DNA from: Mycolicibacterium komossense
Lineage (GTDB): Bacteria > Actinomycetota > Actinomycetes > Mycobacteriales > Mycobacteriaceae
Direction: 5' to 3'
DNA length: 64,000 bases
Assembly (NCBI RefSeq): GCF_025822605.1
Contig: NZ_JACKTY010000012.1
Location: 62,001-126,000, forward strand
Both the position numbers and the translations under genes were made by a program. Shown piece by piece: positions 53,943 to 63,120 of the stretch; the first letter of the stretch is position 1; every line of letters starts with the position of its first letter. The notes beneath the pieces were generated by a model that had not been told where the DNA came from, did not search any database, and worked only from the letters and a program-made list of their open reading frames with translations.

Positions 53943-54804
53943 AAGTGATCCGTCGGCGGAAATACAGCTGCTGCACCGACGTGATACCGACCAGGATGAC
54001 GAACAGCACGATCGCCATCACCGCGGCCCGGCCGATCGCCGCCGCGCCGAAGGCTTCGGCGTAGATCCGGTGCGCGACGAGATCGGTGCGCCCTTTCGGG
54101 CCGCCGTCGGTCAGTGCGTAGACGGTGTCGAAGACCTGCGCCGCACTGACGAAGCCGGTGACAAGGACGAAGAACAGAGTCGGGCGCAGCATCGGCAAGG
54201 TGATCCGCCGGAATCGCTGCCACGCAGTGGCCCCATCGATGCTGGCGGCGGCGTGGACGTCGGCGGGTATCGCCAGAATCCCGGCGACAAAAAACAGTGT
54301 CACGTAACCGACGTTGGTCCACACCGTCACTGCGGACACCACCGGTAACGCCAGGCCAGGGTCGGTCAGCCAGTCGATGTTGTGGCCTAGGACCGTACTG
54401 ACCGCGCCGTCGGTCGGGGCGAGGATCCAGCGCCACAGCACGGCGATGGCCAGCGGCGCGCAGATCCACGGCAGGACGTAGATGGTGCGGAAGATGGCGC
54501 TACCGGGCAGTTCGCGGGCGAGCATCGCGGCCGCGGTCAGACCGAGGACGGTCTGTGCGGGTACCACGATCGCGACGAACACCAACGTGACCACCAACGA
54601 GTTGCCGAATGTCGAGTCGGTCAGTACGGCGCGCCAATTGTCCAGTCCCACATACTCGATGGGGCCGAGTAGATCCCAGCGGTGCAGGCTGAGCCACACC
54701 ACCACCAGCATGGGCAGCAGCAGGAACGCGACCACGCCGAACAGGCTCGGCGCCAGTAGCGCGTAACCCAGCGCGGTCGATCGCCGCTCTGTGTGCCGTC
54801 CCAT
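53929..54804 (-). CDS. uspA: sugar ABC transporter permease UspA
   Basis: A 291-residue MalF-type permease. The first helix is at about residues 11-37, the conserved YVGLDNWRAVLTD follows, then a five-helix core with the EAA loop at about 184-206 (HAAASIDGATAWQRFRRITL). It is the first gene of the usp operon, divergent from the tldD-like gene with a 114-bp intergenic region between them. Confidence 0.92.
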   Translation of the reverse strand: MGRHTERRSTALGYALLAPSLFGVVAFLLLPMLVVVWLSLHRWDLLGPIEYVGLDNWRAVLTDSTFGNSLVVTLVFVAIVVPAQTVLGLTAAAMLARELPGSAIFRTIYVLPWICAPLAIAVLWRWILAPTDGAVSTVLGHNIDWLTDPGLALPVVSAVTVWTNVGYVTLFFVAGILAIPADVHAAASIDGATAWQRFRRITLPMLRPTLFFVLVTGFVSAAQVFDTVYALTDGGPKGRTDLVAHRIYAEAFGAAAIGRAAVMAIVLFVILVGITSVQQLYFRRRITYEVT

Positions 54805-54918
54805 GCAGGTATTAAAGCGGTCGGACCCGGCCGGCTGCCGTCCGCCGGGCCGCTCGGGGCGATCTCACGCTGCGATGCCGCCACGATCTGTGGCAGCAGC
54901 CACCGTTACGGTGGAGCC

Positions 54919-56433
54919 GTGACAGTCCGGACCGTCGACGCAGACTTCGTTGCCATCCCGCGCCGGGAGCTGGCGGATGCCGCGCTTTCGGCGGCTCTTG
55001 CCGCCGGCGCCAGCTACGCCGACCTGCGCATCCACCGCATCACCAACGAGATCGTGCAATTGCGCGACGGCGAGCTGGAGACCGCGGTGGTCAGCCGTGA
55101 GATCGGTCTGGCGGTGCGCGTTATTGTCGACGGCACCTGGGGTTTTGCCGCGCACGCCGAGCTGTCGCCCGAGGTGGCCGCCGAAACCGCCCGGCGCGCC
55201 GTCGGGGTGGCCACCACCCTGGCTCCGTTGAACGCCGACCGGATCGAGCTGGCCGCCGAGCCTGTCTACCGCGACGCGACCTGGGTGTCGAGCTATCTCA
55301 TCGATCCCTTCGAGGTGCCGGCCGCCGACAAGATCGCCGTCTTGGGTGAGTTTTCCGGACGATTGCTGGCGGCTGACGGCGTCGACCATGTATCGGCCGG
55401 CCTCAACGCCGTCAAGGAGCAGACGTTCTACGCTGACACCTTCGGTTCGAGCACCACCCAGCAGCGGGTTCGCATCCTGCCGATGCTGGAGGCGGTCACC
55501 GTCGATTCCGCGCTGGGCAGCTTCGAGACGATGCGCACGCTGGCTCCGCCGATGGCGCGCGGGTGGGAAGTGCTCGCCGGCGACGAGGTGTGGAACTGGT
55601 CAGAGGAGCTGGCGCAGATCCCGACGCTGCTGGCGGAGAAGGTCAAGGCGCCCAGCGTCACCGCCGGCCCCACCGATCTGGTGATCGATCCGTCTAACCT
55701 GTGGCTGACCATCCACGAATCCATCGGGCACGCAACGGAATACGACCGCGCGATCGGCTACGAGGCGGCCTACGCGGGGACCTCGTTCGCCACCCCCGAC
55801 AAGCTCGGGACCATGCGCTATGGGTCGCCGGTGATGAATGTGACCGCCGACCGTACCGTTGAATTCGGGCTGGCGACAATCGGTTACGACGACGAAGGGG
55901 TGGCCGCGCAGAGCTGGGATCTGGTCCGCGACGGCACGTTCGTCGGTTACCAGCTCGACCGGGTGTTCGCGCCCAAGCTCGGACAACTCCGGTCCAATGG
56001 CTGCTCCTACGCCGATTCGCCACACCATGTACCGATCCAGCGGATGGCCAACGTGTCGCTGCAACCCGGCGGCGACCAGACCACGACGGCCGATTTGATC
56101 GGCAGGGTGGAGAACGGGATCTACATCGTGGGCGACAAGTCTTGGTCAATTGATATGCAGCGCTACAACTTCCAGTTCACCGGCCAGCGTTTCTTCCGGA
56201 TCACCGACGGCCGGCTGGACGGGCAACTGCGTGACGTCGCCTATCAGGCGACCACGACGGACTTCTGGAATTCGATGGAGGCGGTCGGCGGAGCGTCGAC
56301 GTGGCGCCTCGGCGGTGCTTTCAACTGCGGTAAAGCGCAGCCGGGTCAGGTCGCCGCGGTCAGCCACGGCTGCCCGTCGGCGCTGTTCCGGGGCGTTAAC
56401 GTGCTGAACACCCGCCAGGAGGCCGGCCGATGA
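54919..56433 (+). CDS. TldD-like metalloprotease subunit (modulator of gyrase family)
   Basis: A 504-residue TldD/PmbA family protein. The zinc motif HESIGHATEYDR (about 269-280) has the HExxxH signature of TldD, the catalytic subunit. The N-terminal ASYADLRIHRITNEIVQLRDG and C-terminal GRVENGIYIVGDKSWSIDM blocks are typical. TldD/TldE cleave unstructured or modified peptides, for example leader removal from ribosomal peptides or antitoxin turnover. The GTG at 54919 is chosen; longer frames run into the divergent uspA region. Its partner follows 79 bp later. Position matches Rv2315c. Confidence 0.92.
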   Translation: MTVRTVDADFVAIPRRELADAALSAALAAGASYADLRIHRITNEIVQLRDGELETAVVSREIGLAVRVIVDGTWGFAAHAELSPEVAAETARRAVGVATTLAPLNADRIELAAEPVYRDATWVSSYLIDPFEVPAADKIAVLGEFSGRLLAADGVDHVSAGLNAVKEQTFYADTFGSSTTQQRVRILPMLEAVTVDSALGSFETMRTLAPPMARGWEVLAGDEVWNWSEELAQIPTLLAEKVKAPSVTAGPTDLVIDPSNLWLTIHESIGHATEYDRAIGYEAAYAGTSFATPDKLGTMRYGSPVMNVTADRTVEFGLATIGYDDEGVAAQSWDLVRDGTFVGYQLDRVFAPKLGQLRSNGCSYADSPHHVPIQRMANVSLQPGGDQTTTADLIGRVENGIYIVGDKSWSIDMQRYNFQFTGQRFFRITDGRLDGQLRDVAYQATTTDFWNSMEAVGGASTWRLGGAFNCGKAQPGQVAAVSHGCPSALFRGVNVLNTRQEAGR

Positions 56434-56512
56434 GTGAGGTGCACGGAGTGGGTGTCCGGAGGATCGAACCGCGTAGCGCGGGGAGCGAAGAGGCCGAAAG
56501 GCAGGGCAACGC

Positions 56513-57886
56513 GTGATCACCGCGCAGCAGGCCATCGATCTTGCCCTCGCCGCGGCCGCCAACGCCGGCGGTGCCGACGAGACGATCGTGCTCGTCACCG
56601 ATGCGGCCGACGCGTCGCTGCGCTGGGCGGGCAATTCGATGACCACCAACGGCGTCTCCATCAGCCGTGACACCACGGTGATTTCGATTGTCCGCCAAGG
56701 TGATACCGCTCGTGTCGGCTCACGCCGATCCAGTGAGGTCGACCCGGCTGCGCTGTCGGCACTGGTCGCGGCGTCGCAGGAGGCGGCCCGCTCGGCTCCC
56801 GAGGCGCGCGACGGCTACCCCCTACTGAGTGGTGCCCAGGTGCCGGAGAACTGGGACGCCGCGGTGCCCGGCACCGGTGCGGAGGTGTTTGCGCACGTCG
56901 CGGAGTCGCTGAGCCGCGGCTTCCGTGGGCCGGACACGCTCTATGGGTTCGCGCATCATGTGGTGGCGACGACCTTCTTGGCGACGTCGACGGGTGTGCG
57001 CAGGCGATACACACAGCCCACCGGTTCGGTCGAGATCAACGCCAAACGCAACGGTGCCAGCGCGTGGGCCGGCACCAGCACGCCGTGGTTCATCGACGTG
57101 CCGACCGACCGACTGCTCGAGGATCTATCGATGCGGCTGGCCTGGGCTGAACGCACCGTCGAGCTTCCGGCCGGCCGCTACGAGACGATCATGCCGCCGT
57201 CGACGGTCGCCGACATGATGATCTACCTGGGCTGGACGATGGACGGCCGCGGCGCGCAGGAGGGCAGAACGGCGTTATCGGCGCCCGGTGGGGGAACCCG
57301 AGTGGGGGAGAAGCTCACCGACCTGCCGCTGACTCTGTATTCGGATCCGGATGCGGCCGGGCTGGAGTCCACGCCCTTCGTCGCGGCGGGCAGTTCCTCG
57401 GAGACGCAGTCGGTTTTCGACAACGGCATGGACATCGGGCGGGTGGACTGGATTCGTGACGGCGCCATCAACGCGCTGGCCTACCCGCGGGCCAGTGCCG
57501 CCGAGTTCGGCGCGCCCGTCGCGGTACCGGCCAGCAACCTGCTGATGACCGGTGGGACCGCAGAACTCGCCGACCTGGTCGCCGGCACCGAACGCGGACT
57601 GCTCCTGACGACGCTGTGGTACATCCGCGAAGTCGACCCCACCACTTTGCTGCTCACCGGTCTGACCCGCGACGGTGTCTACCTGGTGGAGGACGGCGAG
57701 GTGACCGCCGCAGTCAACAACTTCCGGTTCAACGAGAGCCCGCTCGATCTGCTCCGGCGCGCCACCGAAGTGGGCGTCAGCGAAGTGACTCTGCCCAGGG
57801 AATGGGGCGACTGGGCCACTCGTGCTTCGATGCCTTCGTTGCGGATTCCCGACTTCCACATGTCATCGGTCAGTCAGGCGCAATAA
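56513..57886 (+). CDS. TldE/PmbA-like metalloprotease partner subunit
   Basis: A 457-residue PmbA/TldE family protein without the HExxxH motif, as expected for the non-catalytic partner. Family blocks seen are ETIVLVTDAADASLRWAGNS (N-terminus), ETIMPPSTVADMMIYLGWTM (about 222) and ALAYPRASAAEFG (about 320). It would form the heterodimer with the preceding TldD-like protein. The GTG start is only weakly supported by a purine-rich AAAGGCAGGG about six bases upstream. The 79-bp spacer contains a CCGCG/CGCGG hairpin. Confidence 0.9.
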   Translation: MITAQQAIDLALAAAANAGGADETIVLVTDAADASLRWAGNSMTTNGVSISRDTTVISIVRQGDTARVGSRRSSEVDPAALSALVAASQEAARSAPEARDGYPLLSGAQVPENWDAAVPGTGAEVFAHVAESLSRGFRGPDTLYGFAHHVVATTFLATSTGVRRRYTQPTGSVEINAKRNGASAWAGTSTPWFIDVPTDRLLEDLSMRLAWAERTVELPAGRYETIMPPSTVADMMIYLGWTMDGRGAQEGRTALSAPGGGTRVGEKLTDLPLTLYSDPDAAGLESTPFVAAGSSSETQSVFDNGMDIGRVDWIRDGAINALAYPRASAAEFGAPVAVPASNLLMTGGTAELADLVAGTERGLLLTTLWYIREVDPTTLLLTGLTRDGVYLVEDGEVTAAVNNFRFNESPLDLLRRATEVGVSEVTLPREWGDWATRASMPSLRIPDFHMSSVSQAQ

Positions 57887-57893
57887 TCGGGCG

Positions 57894-58754
57894 ATGACTT
57901 CGTCGGTATCGTCCACGGCCCCTCGTGCGGTGTTGACCGGTGAACTGGCCAGGCTCGTCACGTACTCGCCCGCGGGGGATGCCCGCCTGACGGCGCTGGT
58001 GCGCCGCACCTGTGCGGCGGCACTGTCGCTTCCGCCGCTGCTCGTCGAGGACGATGTGGAGGCGGTGACCGACTCCGAGAAGGTCGTCGTCGAATTCGCC
58101 GAACAATTCAGCACCGACGTCTCGACGGTGACCACAGAGCTGCGGGGACGATTCTTCGCCGCCGTGGGTCGCAAGGCGTTCACGGTGTGCGCGTTAGCCT
58201 TCATCGCCGATTTCGTCCCCCGTGTCCGCTCCGGCTTCGACGCGCTGGGGGTGGACTGGCCCGCCGCCGATAGTGGCTGGGACCACGCAGAAGATCCCGG
58301 CGATGCTCTGTTGAATGTCTTCGCCCCTGCTGTCGGCCGGCTACGGGGTCTCGACCCGGTCACCACGGAGATCATCCGGTTGCGGGGAGCGGGGCAGCAC
58401 AACTGCCGGTTGTGCCGGTCGCGCCGCGAGGTGGCGGCCCTCGACGCCGGTGGTGGCGAATCGCTGTATGCCGACATCGAGCGGTTCGAGACCTCGGAGC
58501 TGCTCAGCGAGCGGCACAAGGCGGCGCTGCGCTATGTCGACGCGCTGATCTGGTCACCGGCGCGCATCGGTGCCGATATCGCCGCCGGTGTGCACGCACA
58601 CTTCTCCGACGACGAGGCGATCGAGTTGACGCTGGATGTGATGCGCAACGCCACCAACAAGATCGCGGTGGCACTGGGCGGAGACGAACCGCGGGTCAGC
58701 GACGGCGTCGAGCACTATCTGCTGGACGCCGACGGCCAGGTTCAAGACGCGTAG
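57894..58754 (+). CDS. AhpD-like/carboxymuconolactone decarboxylase-fold protein (Rv2313c-like)
   Basis: A 286-residue all-helical protein. A CxxC pair occurs in GQHNCRLCRSRRE (about 163), as in AhpD-type peroxidase partners, and a second half ends VMRNATNKIAVALGG. It starts seven bases after the TldE-like gene and is probably in the same operon. A thiol-redox role is suggested by the fold and CxxC but not shown. M. tuberculosis has a similar protein next to its TldD/TldE pair. Confidence 0.8.
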   Translation: MTSSVSSTAPRAVLTGELARLVTYSPAGDARLTALVRRTCAAALSLPPLLVEDDVEAVTDSEKVVVEFAEQFSTDVSTVTTELRGRFFAAVGRKAFTVCALAFIADFVPRVRSGFDALGVDWPAADSGWDHAEDPGDALLNVFAPAVGRLRGLDPVTTEIIRLRGAGQHNCRLCRSRREVAALDAGGGESLYADIERFETSELLSERHKAALRYVDALIWSPARIGADIAAGVHAHFSDDEAIELTLDVMRNATNKIAVALGGDEPRVSDGVEHYLLDADGQVQDA

Positions 58755-58763
58755 GCAACTGTC

Positions 58764-60065
58764 CTAGGCCGCTTGTTCCAGGGGCGGGCCCAGCGATGGC
58801 AAGCCGCGAATCTGCCTGGGCACGAAGCGCAGTGCCGGCTCGCTGATGGTGGCCGCCGGCCGGGTGCGCACGAGTCGTAGCGGCTGCGGCGGAGCGTATC
58901 GGGCGAGGCCGGAGGCCGGCAGCGCCAACACGGCCTTGGCCTGGCGATAGCCGAGACGAATGCCGGCTCCGGTGATGACGAACAGTCCGATGATGCCCGG
59001 CAGCGCGAGAGCCGCTAGCGCAGACAGTGACGGCGAGCGCAACACCGCTCGGACCGCGTGGGCGAAGAACTGCGTGACGCTCGTCGGGATGGCAGTGATA
59101 TGGGGCAGCGGCACCTCGACGGGCGCCGACAGCTTCGCGCTGCCGCTGGTGGTCGCGATCGTTCCGATGGATGCGGTCCCGGTATCGGTGGTCAGCGGAA
59201 GTCCGGCTACGCCTTCGGATTTGAAGTCGGGCCGAGATGAGAGCACCGACGATCCGGCGAATAGCGGCTCCGCCGTTCCGGACGCCGGCGTTGGTCGGTC
59301 CGACCGGATCAGGTCGGCGGTGGCACTCCACGGGGAGACGCCCAATAGCGAACCGAGATCGGTCGCGATGGGTCCGAGTGTGTAGACCACCGACGTCAGC
59401 ATGTACTCGACGGAGGAGATGACGTCAGACACGGGCGTCAGCGGCCAGAAGACCGGCCCGGGTACGGGCGTCGTCGCCGCCGCCACTGGTTCCGGCACCG
59501 ACGCTACCGGCTCCTCGACCGTCGTCGCTGCCGGCGCGATGTCGTCGGTAGCCGCCGTCGTGGGGTCGACGACCGGTGTCACGGCGTCCGCGCCGGATGG
59601 GGCGCTGTTGGTGACCACAGGGTTGGTGACCGGGTTGTTGGCACCCGCACTCGGCGACACTGCATCCGAGGCGCCGTCGGTGGTGGTGGTGGTGGCGGTC
59701 GTCCCGGATTGGTTGTTGGTGCTGGTGGCGCGCGCTGGACCGGCGGGTGTCGGGGTGCTGTTGGCAGGTGTCGACGGTGGCTGCTGGCCAGGAACCCGGC
59801 CGGAACCGAAGACGCTGGCGACGTCGGCAATCGTTTTGCGCAGGATCACCGCGGCTCGCAACGCCGGGGTCTCGCCTGGCGCGACCTTGGGGCGGTGCGC
59901 TGATCCGGGCCCGGTGCTGCCGCTCTGGCTGTGTTCCGGTGACCCGCCGCCGTCGGGATCGGCCGACGCGATCGCCGTCCCGCTGCCTATCAGGAGGCCT
60001 GCGCACACTAGGCAGATACCCGCCGCGTAGTGCACGTTTGACCTAACCACGGTGTCAACCCCCAT
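58764..60065 (-). CDS. exported, low-complexity mycobacterial membrane protein of unknown function
   Basis: A 433-residue protein. It has a signal peptide (about 8-34, cleavage near AIASADPD) and a Pro/Thr/Ala-rich central region including a run of six Thr (about 133-138). A more structured part (about 195-250) follows, then a C-terminal hydrophobic helix (about 350-372; LSALAALALPGIIGLFVITG) and a basic tail. It looks like a cell-envelope protein anchored at its C-terminus. The ATG at 60065 gives the signal peptide. No family is recognised. Confidence 0.72.
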   Translation of the reverse strand: MGVDTVVRSNVHYAAGICLVCAGLLIGSGTAIASADPDGGGSPEHSQSGSTGPGSAHRPKVAPGETPALRAAVILRKTIADVASVFGSGRVPGQQPPSTPANSTPTPAGPARATSTNNQSGTTATTTTTDGASDAVSPSAGANNPVTNPVVTNSAPSGADAVTPVVDPTTAATDDIAPAATTVEEPVASVPEPVAAATTPVPGPVFWPLTPVSDVISSVEYMLTSVVYTLGPIATDLGSLLGVSPWSATADLIRSDRPTPASGTAEPLFAGSSVLSSRPDFKSEGVAGLPLTTDTGTASIGTIATTSGSAKLSAPVEVPLPHITAIPTSVTQFFAHAVRAVLRSPSLSALAALALPGIIGLFVITGAGIRLGYRQAKAVLALPASGLARYAPPQPLRLVRTRPAATISEPALRFVPRQIRGLPSLGPPLEQAA

Positions 60066-60278
60066 GTGATGGACCTGGTGAACGGCCCAATGGTCAAATG
60101 GTCCCACAATTTCAGTGGGGAGCCGCATCGATTCGAGTCTGAATTCTTTTCGCGATGGCGGTCCCTGTTGTTACAGATTGCTTCCAGGACGTATTCCACA
60201 ACGAATCGATCTTGAATGCCGAGAGTCCGGGTGCGATTAAGCACCCGGACCCTGGCCCACTTCCGCGACAGTGGTGGC

Positions 60279-60509
60279 TTATTTGTGGTTCTTGTGGTGG
60301 TGGTGGTGCTCAGGTGTGCCGGGCTTGATGTTGGTGCCGTTCACTCCGGTGGAGTGGTCCTGCTCGGCGAAGACGGTGGGGCCCGCGTTGGGGACTCCGC
60401 CGGAGAGGACCGGGCTGGCCTGGCTGGCGGCGGCGACCCCGACGGCCAGCAGGGCGGGAGCGATGGCCAGGGTGGCGCCGGCGGCGATGCGGCGGAAAGT
60501 GACGATCAT
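60279..60509 (-). CDS. small secreted protein with histidine-rich C-terminus
   Basis: A 76-residue protein. Its signal peptide covers about residues 1-32 (FRRIAAGATLAIAPALLAVG, cleavage near SQASPV). The mature part is about 44 residues and ends HHHHHKNHK. An excellent AGGAG lies seven bases before the ATG. The closing His cluster could bind Zn, Cu or Ni. It stands alone between two larger exported-protein genes on the same strand. No known family. Confidence 0.75.
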   Translation of the reverse strand: MIVTFRRIAAGATLAIAPALLAVGVAAASQASPVLSGGVPNAGPTVFAEQDHSTGVNGTNIKPGTPEHHHHHKNHK

Positions 60510-60768
60510 GGTGAATCTCCTTGTGGGAGTGGACTTTTTAGGTTTCTTGGCCGGTGCGTCCCGGCGATGAGATAACTATGTCGCACTCCCGACACTTGGC
60601 CTGTCAGCCAAGTGGTCCCCAGCTGGGATGAACGTGTCGTCCACTGATCGGGGGACAGCCACGCACGCCGGGATGCTCCACGCCGGCGAGTGTGATTACT
60701 CGATGTCAAGGGCGGCGGGGTGGCATGCGAACATTGGTGCCGCGCACAGTGCCCTGCCGGTGCGCGCT

Positions 60769-60842
60769 GGGGCGGTAGCTCAGTCGGTTAGAGCCGCGGA
60801 CTCATAATCCGTTGGTCGTGGGTTCGAGCCCCACCCGCCCCA
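60769..60842 (+). tRNA. tRNA-Met (anticodon CAT)
   Basis: A 74-base cloverleaf. Acceptor GGGGCGG pairs with CCGCCCC, discriminator A. The anticodon stem-loop CGGAC-TCATAAT-CCG carries CAT, and the T-arm GTGGG-TTCGAGC-CCCAC is perfect. The elongator form is likely. A tRNA-Ile with a modified CAT anticodon cannot be excluded by eye. Confidence 0.93.
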
Positions 60843-60955
60843 CCGAAAAGGCGTATTGAGTCGGTTGATGGCTCATATTTCGGCTTCGGGTGATAGGCGA
60901 CAGTGTTTCGGCTGATGCTTTATACCTACTTCGGTTGATCCCCGGCACTCCCTGA

Positions 60956-61021
60956 ATGAGGGAGTTAGCGGTGGCTGAGCAGCGGTATCGGGCTGTGTTA
61001 ACGGTGATCAGCGAGCTGCTG
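60956..61021 (+). pseudogene. 5' remnant of an IS481-type transposase gene
   Basis: The frame from the ATG reads MRELAVAEQRYRAVLTVISE, which resembles the N-terminus of IS481-family transposases (AEQRYQAVLAVI...). Similarity ends after about 22 codons and the catalytic core is absent. The remnant lies 114 bp after tRNA-Met. Confidence 0.6.
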
Positions 61022-61045
61022 CCCCAACGCAGCCCTCCGAAAAGG

Positions 61046-61094
61046 ACACGGTCGCCGCAACCTCTCAAGATCGAGAGTGTTGCGACGACCGTGT
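61046..61094 (-). terminator. long stem-loop, probable terminator of the minus-strand secreted protein gene
   Basis: ACACGGTCG-CGCAAC-CTCTC pairs with its complement across a six-base loop (about 20 paired bases, one mismatch and one bulge). Read on the minus strand it follows the stop at 61133 and is itself followed by CCTTTTCGG, a short T-run. Confidence 0.6.
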
Positions 61095-61132
61095 GAACCC
61101 GCCCGGTGAGGGCGTCGATTGCTTTGGCTAAC

Positions 61133-62464
61133 TCAGGCAGCGTCTTTCGCTGATCTGGCGCTCGAGCCTTTCTTGCCTGACGGTGCGGCCTTCTTGACGG
61201 AGCTGGTATCGCTCGCATCCGGCTTGACCTTGTTGCCCCTGCCGGCGGCGCCCAGCGGGGTCTTCACCCGCTCAATATTGTTACCGTCGCTGAGGGCGGT
61301 GCTGGTGCCCTTGGGCGTTTCCTCGGCGGCTCCAGTCGAGGTGGCCTCCTCGGTGGCGACGACCTTCCCGACCTCGACGACCTTCTCGACCTCGACGACC
61401 TTCTCGACAGCGGGCTCCACTGTGACGGGCGCAGGGGTGACGGCCTCCGCCGCAACCGTGGTGGACACCGGATCGACGTCGGTCTTCGGCGGCTCTACCA
61501 GCGTGTCGGTAGGTGTCTCCAGGGAGACCGTCGCTGCGGTCAGGTCCGGAATCGACGCGACGCCATCAGCGGCGGTCTCCGCCGGCGCGGTGGTCTTGAG
61601 GGTCATCGACGCGGGTCCGGCGAGCGCGTTCGCGATCACCTTCGGAATGGTCACCAAAAGGGACGCGAGGATGCCGTTGTTCTGCGGCGCAGCCGGGTCC
61701 CAGGTGAGTAGGCCCGGGAAGAAGGTTTTGTAGCCGTCAGTCTCGTAAGCGGCTGTGTACCCATTCAGGATTGCACCCGCGAGCACGCCGGGGGTGTTGA
61801 TGATGGCGCCCAGCGCTGCCAGCGGATCACCTGTGCTGATCGCGTTCACCAGGGCCTGGCTCTGGTCGCCGAGCACCTCGACGGTGCCCATGACCGGGCC
61901 CAGCGCGCCAATGGCCAGGGGAAGCATCACTGTGAACAGATCTGTGGCCGCCGTGAGCACCCTGACCAGGGATTCCGCCATCTTGATGGGGAGCTTCACG
62001 ACGTCGAAGATCGGGAATGCAGAGACCAGGAGTCCCGCGATGATGTTGTTGACCGCGTTGGCCGCCTCGACCGTATCGCCCTGGGACAGGGAGGCGATCA
62101 AATTTTGCATTTCCGGCACCACGTTGTCAGTGGCCCAGAGGGACAAGCTCTGGCCCAGGGCCCCGAGGCTGCTGGCCACGGTCTGGGCGTAGCCGAGCTG
62201 GTTGGTGAGCAGTGCCCGCAGGATTGGGGCGGGATCGGCCGCGACCGCCGAGCCGATCCCCACCACGTTGGTGACCGCGCCGCTGACTGCATCCGCCCAC
62301 TGTTGAATGGGGTTCACCGCCGCGGCGAGCTCCATCTTGGCTGCGCTGATGGCCGGGACCTGAATATCGGGTCGTGCTGACGGTGAGACCGGTGTAACCA
62401 AGAGGGCGCTGGCAGCGACCGCGGCGATCCCGGCGGTGAGAGATGAGCGTACAGCTAACTGCAT
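61133..62464 (-). CDS. secreted mycobacterial protein with EKVV repeats and basic tail
   Basis: A 443-residue protein. It has a signal peptide (about 1-32; VRSSLTAGIAAVAASALLVT) and a 250-residue helical, hydrophobic region like mycobacterial exported PE/PPE-neighbour proteins (AAVNPIQQWADAVSGAVTNV onward). A Pro/Thr/Val-rich linker, three EKVVEV-type repeats and a Lys/Ala/Ser-rich basic end (KKAAPSGKKGSSARSAKDAA) follow. The ATG at 62464 begins the signal peptide; the open frame upstream is rejected. Function unknown; the basic tail could bind DNA or anionic envelope polymers. Confidence 0.75.
   Translation of the reverse strand: MQLAVRSSLTAGIAAVAASALLVTPVSPSARPDIQVPAISAAKMELAAAVNPIQQWADAVSGAVTNVVGIGSAVAADPAPILRALLTNQLGYAQTVASSLGALGQSLSLWATDNVVPEMQNLIASLSQGDTVEAANAVNNIIAGLLVSAFPIFDVVKLPIKMAESLVRVLTAATDLFTVMLPLAIGALGPVMGTVEVLGDQSQALVNAISTGDPLAALGAIINTPGVLAGAILNGYTAAYETDGYKTFFPGLLTWDPAAPQNNGILASLLVTIPKVIANALAGPASMTLKTTAPAETAADGVASIPDLTAATVSLETPTDTLVEPPKTDVDPVSTTVAAEAVTPAPVTVEPAVEKVVEVEKVVEVGKVVATEEATSTGAAEETPKGTSTALSDGNNIERVKTPLGAAGRGNKVKPDASDTSSVKKAAPSGKKGSSARSAKDAA
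61358..61411. repeat. 18-bp tandem repeat, 3 units
   Basis: Units start at 61358, 61376 and 61394 (GACGACCTTCTCGACCTC with few changes). They encode the EKVVEV repeats of the secreted protein on the minus strand. Confidence 0.85.
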
Positions 62465-63120
62465 GACAGTCCGTGTCCTTGTCCTCGGCGGATTCTGGCT
62501 GTTGACCGAACTGCTCCGACTAGGTCGGGGCACAAGACTCCGGAACTTCTCAGGCTTCTCACAGTCAACGTGAAGCACCGTACCGCCCCGGCGATAACGT
62601 GTTCCAGTTTGGGGGATAGTTATTATGACTGATATTTGCGAAATCAAATTTAGGCATCTTCGATATCGCACTGAACTGCAACGACTGCTTTCGGTCGACC
62701 GGCTTTTGAAGTAAAAATAGCTGGCAGGTCATATGATGACACCTCGTAAATCTGGCTTGCGGTGTGTCTCGGAGGCCTCCGGGCTGCCCAGTGTGACCGT
62801 GGAGCACCTGTACTCGGTTTTCGGAACTAGGAAAAGGCGGCCCGGCTCGACTAGTGCACAGTGGGCTGCGGCACATCGCTTATGCCGCAGTGCGGGGCTG
62901 AGTTAGCAAACGTAAAGACCGGCGTGGGCCGCCGCGTCTTCTTATCGGCATGCCTCATTGCCGTCCGCTCGATTGGCTGATCCAGGCAATGGGCGGCAGA
63001 TCGGGACAGCGACAGACCCCCCTCGAGAACCCGCCAGGCCGCACCGGGGCTGTTCCCGCTCTGCACGGTGCTGGCATTGTCCCGGTGGCGGTTCGTCCGC
63101 TTCGTCACCGATCGGCGCGC
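62465..63120. other. long region without a convincing gene
   Basis: Holds the promoter region of the minus-strand secreted protein; 62600-62745 is clearly richer in AT than the rest of the window. A 57-codon frame at 62733-62906 (+) has a CAGG upstream and a stretch SVTVEHLYSVFGTRKRR that faintly resembles a TetR recognition helix, but it is too short to support. Nothing else is recognisable before the kinase fragment. Confidence 0.5.

Noticed and set aside
60802..61218. Minus-strand frame of 138 codons ending GRVGLEPTTNGL
   Set aside because: The ending is the antisense translation of the tRNA-Met 3' half, a well-known false gene pattern; the frame also crosses the transposase remnant and hairpin.
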